The translations under genes and the position numbers were made by a program. From JAAZMA01 sp036720245 (lineage in GTDB: Bacteria; Bacillota; Clostridia; Tissierellales; Tepidimicrobiaceae), in contig DAIMNI010000009.1 in assembly GCA_036720245.1 (NCBI GenBank), forward strand, positions 1 to 51,945: a stretch of DNA of 51,945 nucleotides, written 5' to 3'. How positions within the stretch are numbered: position 1 is the stretch's first letter; each line of letters starts with the position of its first letter. Below the pieces are notes generated by a model. The model made no database searches. It was not told the DNA's origin and saw only the letters and a list, made by a program, of their open reading frames with translations. This document shows, one piece after another, positions 1 to 5,876 of this stretch.

Positions 1-100
1 ACTAAATTAGACTGCAATGCAAAAAGGGGTCTATTTTAGTTTTGCAATTAAGTAAAAATAAATAGGGACGATTGTTTAATGCATATTATCTAATTTTTGG

Positions 101-128
101 TTTACTTTTTAAATTTTTTGTATATAAT
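101..128 (+). promoter_or_regulatory. Likely promoter of the trpS T-box transcript
   Basis: A -35-like TTTACT (101-106) and a perfect TATAAT (123-128) are separated by 16 bases, about 25 bases before the T-box leader. The -35 is imperfect, so the exact start of transcription is uncertain. Bases 1-100 hold no gene or other signal that I can see. Confidence 0.5.
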
Positions 129-149
129 AGATTATAACAAGTAAATATT

Positions 150-377
150 AAAACTTTGACTAAGAGTAGTAAATATAATAAAGGTCTATAGCGAATTGGG
201 GAAGGTGAAAGCCCAATGATACTACTATATTGAATGGACTTAGGAGTTAATATCTGAAAATAGTAGGATATTAGGGTTAATTACCCTTAATAAATTGTAG
301 TGGGCTTTAAGCCAATTAGAGTGGTACCACGGAAATAACCCTTTCGTCTCTTATTTAGAGATGAGGGGGATTTTTTA
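150..377 (+). promoter_or_regulatory. T-box leader, tryptophan (specifier UGG)
   Basis: The T-box core AGAGTGGTACCACGG is at 318-332. It is followed by a terminator (about 338-376: CCC..GTCTC pairing with GAGAT..GGGG, then a run of T). The specifier codon UGG is at 235-237, in the usual GAA-codon-A setting. Uncharged tRNA-Trp should pair with the specifier and with the UGG bulge of the T-box, stabilising the antiterminator and allowing transcription of trpS. This agrees with the gene downstream. Confidence 0.93.
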
Positions 378-395
378 TTATAGGAGGGAAGATAA

Positions 396-1388
396 ATGGA
401 AAACAAAGTAGTATTTAGTGGGGTTCAGCCTTCGGGAAGTCTTACTATAGCTAATTATATTGGGGCAATAAAAAATTGGATAGAATTACAAGATGAATAT
501 ACTTGCTATTATTCCGTAGTAGATTTACATGCCATTACAGTACCTCAAGTACCAAAGGTTTTAAGAAAAAATACCCTAGAGGTATTGGCTATTTATTTAG
601 CCTGTGGTCTAGACCCAGAAAAATCTACAGTATTTATACAATCCCATGTGCCAGCCCATTTGGAATTAACTTGGGTATTAGATTCTATTTCCTATATGGG
701 ACAATTAAGTAGGATGACTCAATTTAAAGAGAAATCCCAAAAATCTGAGGAAAATTTAAATGCCGCCTTATTTACTTATCCTGTACTAATGGCAGCAGAT
801 ATATTATTATATCAAACAGATTTTGTACCTGTAGGAGATGATCAAAAGCAACATGTGGAATTAGCTAGGGATTTAGCTGAAAGATTTAATAATAAATATA
901 GTGAGACTTTTAAAGTACCAGAGCCACTAATTAAAAAAGAAGGTGCAAGGATTATGAGCCTTCAAAATCCAGAGAAAAAGATGTCTAAATCTGATGATAA
1001 TGAAAATGGATATATACTAATATTAGATGATCCAGACGCCATTCGAAGGAAAGTAAAAAGAGCGGTTACGGATTCCCTAGGAGAAGTAAAATACAATGAT
1101 GAACAATTAGGTATTAAAAATTTAATGAATATTTATAGTGTGTTCTCTGGAGATTCTATAAAAGAAATAGAAAAGAAATATGATGGATTAGGCTATGGCA
1201 AATTTAAAGAAGATGTAGCAGAGGTAATTATAAAAGAATTATCTCCAATTCAAGAAAGATATAATGAGTTTATAAATAATAAGGATTATTTGGAAAAGGT
1301 ATATAGTGAGGGAAGAGATAAAGCAGAATATGTGGCTATGAAAACTTTAAGAAAAGTTTATAGGAAAGTAGGTTTTATTCAAAAATAA
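396..1388 (+). CDS. trpS: Tryptophanyl-tRNA synthetase
   Basis: Charges tRNA-Trp with tryptophan in the cytoplasm (class I, dimeric family). The 330-residue length is normal for bacterial TrpRS. The N-terminus carries the family signature GVQPSG followed by the HIGH-type motif TIAN (residues 17-20). The KMSKS loop is intact at residues 195-199. The ATG at 396 follows an AGGAGGG ribosome site (382-388). The gene stands alone between its T-box leader and a terminator that overlaps its stop codon, so it is a single-gene transcript controlled by tryptophan charging. No tryptophan biosynthesis genes lie nearby. Nothing unusual is seen in the protein. Confidence 0.98.
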   Translation: MENKVVFSGVQPSGSLTIANYIGAIKNWIELQDEYTCYYSVVDLHAITVPQVPKVLRKNTLEVLAIYLACGLDPEKSTVFIQSHVPAHLELTWVLDSISYMGQLSRMTQFKEKSQKSEENLNAALFTYPVLMAADILLYQTDFVPVGDDQKQHVELARDLAERFNNKYSETFKVPEPLIKKEGARIMSLQNPEKKMSKSDDNENGYILILDDPDAIRRKVKRAVTDSLGEVKYNDEQLGIKNLMNIYSVFSGDSIKEIEKKYDGLGYGKFKEDVAEVIIKELSPIQERYNEFINNKDYLEKVYSEGRDKAEYVAMKTLRKVYRKVGFIQK

Positions 1389-1420
1389 CACAAGTATTTT
1401 AACTTGTGTTATTTTTTTTT
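1385..1420 (+). terminator. Rho-independent terminator of trpS
   Basis: ATAACACAAGT (1385-1395) pairs with ACTTGTGTTAT (1402-1412) around a 6-base loop, and a run of nine T follows. The stem begins inside the trpS stop codon. Confidence 0.92.
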
Positions 1421-1423
1421 ATC

Positions 1424-1478
1424 TTGACATATATAAGAAAATGATTTATTCTATACATAGATAGTCGATACATAGATA
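1424..1478 (+). promoter_or_regulatory. Promoter and candidate PadR operator
   Basis: TTGACA (1424-1429), a 17-base spacer and TATTCT (1447-1452) form a good housekeeping promoter. Immediately downstream the 11-base sequence ATACATAGATA occurs twice (1453-1463 and 1468-1478), spaced 15 bases start to start. PadR regulators usually repress their own operon at promoter-proximal repeats containing ATGT/ACAT. The position suggests an autoregulatory operator, but the direct rather than inverted arrangement is atypical. The operator role is inference. Confidence 0.6.
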
Positions 1479-1501
1479 ATATAGGTATGGGAGGTGATAT
1501 T

Positions 1502-1843
1502 GTGAAAATTAGTAAAGAATTAATTAATGGCAGTACTAGTACATTGATAATAAGTCTTCTAGATGAGAAAACAATGTATGGATATGAATTGATAAAAGAA
1601 ATAGATAAAAGGTCTAATGGGATTTTTGAATTTAAAGAAGGCACCCTATATCCATTATTGCATAGTTTAGAGTCCGATGGCTATTTAGAATCCTATTGGG
1701 ATAATAGAGATGGAAATAGAAAAAGAAAATATTATTCTATTACTGATAAAGGGAAAAAGGGTTTGGCAGATAAAAAAGAAGAATGGACAACTTTTTCTAA
1801 AACAGTAAATAAAATTATAGGGGGTGAATATATATGGATTTAA
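1502..1843 (+). CDS. PadR-family transcriptional regulator
   Basis: A 113-residue winged-helix repressor of the short PadR type. The text around residues 16-65 shows family hallmarks: an N-terminal helix, LLDEKTMYGYELIKEI, then the FKEGTLYPLLHSLESDGYLES recognition and wing segment (here split as FKEGTLYPLLH plus SLESDGYLES), and a YYSITDKGKK tail. I chose GTG 1502 because GGGAGGTG (1489-1496) sits 5 bases upstream. The ATG at 1487 overlaps that ribosome site. The stop overlaps the start of the next gene by 10 bases, so the two are translationally coupled. PadR genes are commonly paired with membrane proteins carrying a HAAS/permease-prefix helical domain, as here. The ligand is unknown. Confidence 0.93.
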   Translation: MKISKELINGSTSTLIISLLDEKTMYGYELIKEIDKRSNGIFEFKEGTLYPLLHSLESDGYLESYWDNRDGNRKRKYYSITDKGKKGLADKKEEWTTFSKTVNKIIGGEYIWI

Positions 1844-3171
1844 CACAAAATGAAAAGATAAAAGTTTATATGGATTTAGTATGTAGCCAAATAAAGTTTA
1901 AAGAAATTCATAAAAATATTAAAGAAGAATTAGTGGATCATTTAAGTAATCTAGTAGAAGAAAATATGGAAAAAGGACTTTCTTTAGAAGAAGCTATAAA
2001 TATGGGAATAAAACAAATGGGGGATCCATATGCAGTAGGCCAAGATTTAAATAAGATACATAAGCCTAAACCTGAATGGAGTATATTGGCTTTAACTCTT
2101 GTATTCACATTGATAGGTATGATTGCTATCTATGCTTTAAGCTCGGAGGATTTAATACTTGGATGGAGCACTCGTGGAATTATGAAAAATTCCATAACAA
2201 TGGTTATCCTAGGTATGGTAACAATATTAGCATTATACTTTTTTGATTATAGGAAAATAAAACCTATTTCAAAATACATTTACATTATTACTAGTTTGTT
2301 TCTTGTATCAGGAAAAACATTAGGAGAAATATGCGGTGGGTTTGGGATTTTCAAAGTTATTAGAGGAAGTGTTATGATTTTTAGTACAGACCTAGCATAC
2401 ATAGTCCCATTTTTATATGCTATAGCTTTATCTGGAATATTTGCTGAAAATAGATGGAAAAAGGATAAGATTATTTCAAATTTAGTAATTTTGTTTTTAC
2501 CTGTAATTTTAATTATAGCTTTTCAGATGTCAAAGACGGCTCCTATAATGATGTATTTTGCTATGGTATTAGTTTTAATACTTGTATCTGGAGGAGGTAT
2601 TAATTATATATTGGGGAGTATGGGAATTGGCGTTATTGGAGTAATATTTTTAGTAGCGAGCAGTTCTTATAAAATTGAAAGATTTAAAAGCTTTTTAAAT
2701 CCTTTTAGGGATCCATTAGGTCATGGATATATAAATGTTCAATTAAGAAAATTAATATCCTCGGCTGGCTTTTTAGGAAATGGGATGAATATAGATAAGA
2801 CCGAATTACCTATATTGAATTTACCAGGGATGCATACTAATTATATTTTCTCTTATATAATTTATGTTTTCGGGTGGTTGATTGGAATTTTCATAATAAT
2901 ATTATCTATTACTTTCTTTATTAGATTAATTAAAACAGCTAGGGAAATTAAAGATGATTATGGTAAATTATTAGTAGCCACCTTTAGCTCCTTATTTATT
3001 GTTCAATTTGTATATAATATTTTAATGATATTTGGATTAGTTCCATTAACAGATATATCTATGCCATTTATAAGCTATGGAACTACTTTAAATATGGTGA
3101 ATATGGTAATGATAGGGATAATATCTAGTGTATATAGAAGAAAAGAAGTAGTGGCAGAGAAAAGTTTTTAA
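1834..3171 (+). CDS. FtsW/RodA/SpoVE-like membrane protein with PadR-associated N-terminal domain
   Basis: 445 residues. Residues 1-75 form a soluble helical HAAS/permease-prefix type domain typical of proteins encoded beside PadR. Residues about 82-435 are a multi-pass SEDS domain (roughly ten hydrophobic segments). Family landmarks are recognisable: GHGYINVQ (297-304), GFLGNGM (312-318), PGMHTNYIF (331-339) and PFISYGTTLNMVN (411-423). Canonical SEDS peptidoglycan polymerases read H-T-D in the third motif, and that Asp is catalytic in RodA and FtsW. Here residue 336 is Asn. The protein may therefore be a non-polymerising, regulatory or divergent SEDS member. It is coupled to padR (10-base overlap, ribosome site GGGGGTGA). 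It is not the housekeeping ftsW or rodA. Confidence 0.88.
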   Translation: MDLTQNEKIKVYMDLVCSQIKFKEIHKNIKEELVDHLSNLVEENMEKGLSLEEAINMGIKQMGDPYAVGQDLNKIHKPKPEWSILALTLVFTLIGMIAIYALSSEDLILGWSTRGIMKNSITMVILGMVTILALYFFDYRKIKPISKYIYIITSLFLVSGKTLGEICGGFGIFKVIRGSVMIFSTDLAYIVPFLYAIALSGIFAENRWKKDKIISNLVILFLPVILIIAFQMSKTAPIMMYFAMVLVLILVSGGGINYILGSMGIGVIGVIFLVASSSYKIERFKSFLNPFRDPLGHGYINVQLRKLISSAGFLGNGMNIDKTELPILNLPGMHTNYIFSYIIYVFGWLIGIFIIILSITFFIRLIKTAREIKDDYGKLLVATFSSLFIVQFVYNILMIFGLVPLTDISMPFISYGTTLNMVNMVMIGIISSVYRRKEVVAEKSF

Positions 3172-3178
3172 TAGAAAA

Positions 3179-3210
3179 AATGGTCTAAACAGTACACTGT
3201 TTAGACCATT
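3179..3210. terminator. Bidirectional terminator between convergent genes
   Basis: TGGTCTAAACAG (3181-3192) pairs with CTGTTTAGACCA (3197-3208) around the loop TACA. It is flanked by A-run and T-rich sequence, so it can serve the FtsW-like gene on the plus strand and the hydrolase gene on the minus strand. Confidence 0.85.
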
Positions 3211-3217
3211 AATATTT

Positions 3218-4183
3218 CTAATATACTCTTCTTCCATAGGAAAAATGGTTCTTATAATAACCAGAATCTAAATCTGAAACCATAACTTGTCCACCAGCAG
3301 AACTGGAATGTATAAACTTTCCGCCTCCAATATATATACCTGTATGACTGGGGCCAGATCTGTACGTGCCACTAAATATAATTAAATCTCCAATTTGCAT
3401 ATCAGATCTGCTTAATTTAGTGCCTGCACCAGCTTGTCCAGATGAATCTCGGGGTATATCTATACCATGTTGCTTGTACACATATTGAGTAAAGCCTGAA
3501 CAATCAAAACCAGATGCACTTGAGCTACCAAAACTATATTCAGTTCCCATATATTTTTTAGCTGTATTTACAATATCTTCTCCAATAGATCCACTTCTAG
3601 AGCCACCTCTATTGGCAGATTTTGGTCTAGGTTTACGTCCCCTACTAAAAGCTTTATTAATAGTATTGATGGTTTCAGATCCAGCTACTCCATCTGCTTT
3701 TAGTCCATAAGCTTTTTGAAACCCCATTAAAGCCTCTTCAGTTTGAGAACCAAAATAATCAGTACAATCATCTATATCTAAAAACCCTAAGGATTTTAAT
3801 CTTTCTTGTAGGGCTAGTACATCATCCCCATTTATACCTTCTTTAAGTAGACGTTCATAAACTAAGGGTTCAAAATAAACTATATCACTTAATACATCAA
3901 AGGTATCTTGTCCAAAGACACCGTCTGCTGTTAATTTTTGATCTCTTTGAAAATCTGCTACTGCTTGAACAGTTAGATCTCCATAATATGTAGTAGCATT
4001 ATCAATATCCAGATATTTCAAATCAATTAAATGTTCTTGAAGTATTTTAATATCTTCATGAGTCATTCCACTTTTTAGGACCTGATCTCCTAATTCAGCT
4101 TGTACCATTAATGGGCTAGTCAATAAAATTCCCGATATAGTGAAAGTGGCAATGATATTCTTGAAGTTTTTCGTTTTCGACAT
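3218..4183 (-). CDS. Secreted NlpC/P60 peptidoglycan endopeptidase with two peptidoglycan-binding domains
   Basis: 321 residues with an N-terminal signal peptide (residues 1-29, hydrophobic 10-25, likely cleavage after VQA). Two PG_binding_1 repeats follow, at about 33-100 and 113-180, each with the pattern YYG/YFG..T..A...FQ......DGV. A basic, Gly/Ser-rich linker (182-200) leads to the NlpC/P60 domain (202-321). The catalytic residues are visible: Cys228 in FDCSGF, His280 in PSHTG, His292 in FIHSSS. Such enzymes cut stem peptides (typically D-Glu to DAP) during wall remodelling. The ATG follows AAAGGGGATG. A triple 11-bp repeat resembling a WalR/PhoP box lies 80-110 bases upstream, fitting control by a cell-wall two-component system. 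Confidence 0.95.
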   Translation of the reverse strand: MSKTKNFKNIIATFTISGILLTSPLMVQAELGDQVLKSGMTHEDIKILQEHLIDLKYLDIDNATTYYGDLTVQAVADFQRDQKLTADGVFGQDTFDVLSDIVYFEPLVYERLLKEGINGDDVLALQERLKSLGFLDIDDCTDYFGSQTEEALMGFQKAYGLKADGVAGSETINTINKAFSRGRKPRPKSANRGGSRSGSIGEDIVNTAKKYMGTEYSFGSSSASGFDCSGFTQYVYKQHGIDIPRDSSGQAGAGTKLSRSDMQIGDLIIFSGTYRSGPSHTGIYIGGGKFIHSSSAGGQVMVSDLDSGYYKNHFSYGRRVY

Positions 4184-4263
4184 TATAAAAACATCCCCTT
4201 TAAATTTTATTAACTTGTTTATTTATATAGTATACTATATATTTACAAAAAAAGAAAGGAAAA

Positions 4264-4291
4264 TGTAACTTTTTCGTAACTTTTTTGTTAC
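4264..4291. promoter_or_regulatory. Triple 11-bp direct repeat, WalR/PhoP-like box
   Basis: Read on the plus strand, three hexamers TGTAAC (4264-4269), CGTAAC (4275-4280) and TGTTAC (4286-4291) are each separated by exactly TTTTT. WalR (YycF) of Bacillus binds TGTWAH-N5-TGTWAH, so units 1-2 and 2-3 both fit with at most one mismatch. PhoP boxes have the same 11-bp phasing. The site lies upstream of the minus-strand peptidoglycan hydrolase gene that starts at 4183, a classical type of WalR target. A possible -10 TATACT on the minus strand lies near 4229-4234. The regulator identity is inference. Confidence 0.6.
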
Positions 4292-4311
4292 CACTTTTTA
4301 GTTTTTAAAAT

Positions 4312-4345
4312 AAAATGGCAAGGATAAGCCATTCCTTGCCATTTT
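4312..4345 (-). terminator. Terminator of the NMT1-type binding protein gene
   Basis: AAAATGGCAAGG (4312-4323) pairs perfectly with CCTTGCCATTTT (4334-4345). On the minus strand it begins just after the stop codon at 4350 and is followed by a T-rich tract. Confidence 0.85.
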
Positions 4346-4349
4346 AAAA

Positions 4350-5357
4350 CTATTTTTTTATATTTTTCATAGCCACTTGGGCAAATTTTGTTGTAACAAT
4401 CGAATGATAATCTGCTCTTTTTTCTAATTCACCTGCCACTTCCATTATATCCATCATACGATTTAATCCTTCTTCTGTAATGATTAAATCTGGTTTCCAG
4501 CTATCTTGCTCCCTATATCTATTAATTAAAGCTACTAAAACATCATCCTCTGTATCAGGAAATTGAGGTTTAACTGAGGCTGCAATTTCTTCTGCTGTAT
4601 GGCTTTGAGTCCAAATCATACCCTTATAAATGGCATTTGTAAACTTTTGCACTAGTTCCGGATCCTTATCTATTATACTTCTAGTAGTGGAATAGCAGGT
4701 ATAAGGTATATATCCAGCTTCCTCACCAATAGATGCTACTACATATCCTCTGCCTTCCTTTTCTAAAGTGGCAGCTACAGGCTCAAAAAGGGACACATAA
4801 TCTCCTTCTCCCCCTACAAAAGCACCAGCTAATACATCAAATTGTACATCGGTCCTTACATTTAAATCTTCTCCAGGCATTAGGCCATAACTCTTAATTA
4901 CATATTCTAAAGTCATTTCTGGCATACCACCTTTTCTACCACCTAGAACCTCTTTGCCTCTAAGTTTTTCAAAAGTAAAATCTGGATCTGGCTCTCTAGC
5001 CACTAAAAAGGAACCATCTCTTTGGGTCAATTGAGCAAAGTTTATGGCATAATCTTCTCTACCTTGATTATAAACATAAACAGATGCTTCAGGTCCCATA
5101 AATGCAATATCTGCTTCTCCACTAAGAAGAGCAGTCATACACTTATCTGCACCTTTTCCATTAACTAATTCAATCTTTAAACCTTCTTCTTCGAAAAAGC
5201 CTTCAGTTATGGCTACATATTGAGGTGTATAAAATAGTGAATGAGTTACTTCTATAAGTCTTACTTTTTTTAATTCTTCCTTTTTGCATCCACTTATACT
5301 GATGCTAATTAATAATATTACAAGTACAAGTGAAAATATTTTAAAAAGCTTTGACAT
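4350..5357 (-). CDS. ABC transporter substrate-binding lipoprotein, NMT1/THI5/SsuA-like
   Basis: 335 residues with a lipoprotein signal: charged start, hydrophobic core 7-22, lipobox ISGC with Cys24. The mature part resembles the NMT1/SsuA class of type 2 periplasmic-binding folds: TPQYVAITEGFFEEEGL near residue 42 is the family hallmark, followed by GKGADKCMTALLSGEADIAFMGPE, where a small ligand is bound. Such proteins deliver thiamine precursors, sulfonates, nitrate or riboflavin-like compounds, and the ligand cannot be assigned here. ABC permease and ATPase genes normally adjoin, but none do. The gene is a monocistron with its own terminator and an AGGAGGGAG ribosome site. No TPP or FMN riboswitch is seen upstream. 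It is either an orphan receptor or one that uses a transporter encoded elsewhere. Confidence 0.88.
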   Translation of the reverse strand: MSKLFKIFSLVLVILLISISISGCKKEELKKVRLIEVTHSLFYTPQYVAITEGFFEEEGLKIELVNGKGADKCMTALLSGEADIAFMGPEASVYVYNQGREDYAINFAQLTQRDGSFLVAREPDPDFTFEKLRGKEVLGGRKGGMPEMTLEYVIKSYGLMPGEDLNVRTDVQFDVLAGAFVGGEGDYVSLFEPVAATLEKEGRGYVVASIGEEAGYIPYTCYSTTRSIIDKDPELVQKFTNAIYKGMIWTQSHTAEEIAASVKPQFPDTEDDVLVALINRYREQDSWKPDLIITEEGLNRMMDIMEVAGELEKRADYHSIVTTKFAQVAMKNIKK

Positions 5358-5475
5358 TACTTTCTCCCTCCTATAATATATAATAACGAGTATCTTTTAT
5401 ATCCATATTATTCATTAGAAAACATTAGGTTACAAAATTTTAATTTAGGAGTGGGGTTATTTTAGGAATAATTGT

Positions 5476-5504
5476 TTGACAAAAGTTTAGAATATATATA
5501 TAAT
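5476..5504 (+). promoter_or_regulatory. Promoter of the valS-folC transcript
   Basis: TTGACA (5476-5481), a 17-base spacer and TATAAT (5499-5504): a consensus housekeeping promoter just ahead of the T-box leader. Confidence 0.9.
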
Positions 5505-5514
5505 ATCAATAAAT

Positions 5515-5757
5515 AAAAGCAATGAAGAAGAGGAGTATATAAATGCTCTATTAGAGAGAAAGGTTCATAGACTGAAAGACCTTTTTAGTAAGTATTTATA
5601 GAAGGTAGCTTCTGAGTATTTAGACTGAAATAGTATTAGGTCTAAACGGTGATTCCGTTAAAAATTCTAAGTGCCATAGAATAATCTATGGAAATAGGGT
5701 GGTACCGCGAATATACCTTTCGTCCTTAAAATTTTAAGAACGAGAGGTTTTTTTTAT
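5515..5757 (+). promoter_or_regulatory. T-box leader, valine (specifier GUA)
   Basis: The T-box core AGGGTGGTACCGCG is at 5696-5709. The terminator is at about 5715-5756 (ACCTTTCGT..CTTAAA against TTTAAG..ACGAGAGGT, then eight T). The specifier GUA is at 5605-5607, placed in the same local frame (GAAG-codon-nCT.CTGAG) as the threonine leader at 25151. The T-box bulge UGGU pairs with an A discriminator, as expected for tRNA-Val. It controls valS and probably the downstream folC. Confidence 0.93.
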
Positions 5758-5761
5758 TGTC

Positions 5762-5790
5762 CAAATAAAAGGGACAGTCCCCTTTGTTTG
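5762..5790. repeat. Imperfect palindrome after the valS leader
   Basis: CAAATAAAAGGGAC and GTCCCCTTTGTTTG form an imperfect inverted repeat centred near 5776, between the T-box terminator and valS. It resembles the GGGACAGTCCC palindromes scattered in many Firmicute genomes. There is no second copy in this window, so its repeat status is uncertain. Confidence 0.4.
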
Positions 5791-5876
5791 ATTTCAAATA
5801 AAGGGCTCTGCATACCTATTGAAAATGGCATAGGAAAGGACAGATCTATTATATTAAAAATGAAGGAGGAATAAAA

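Noticed and set aside
5358..5475. TPP or FMN riboswitch for the NMT1-type lipoprotein gene
   Set aside because: No conserved riboswitch core is seen on the minus strand; the region is plain AT-rich sequence.
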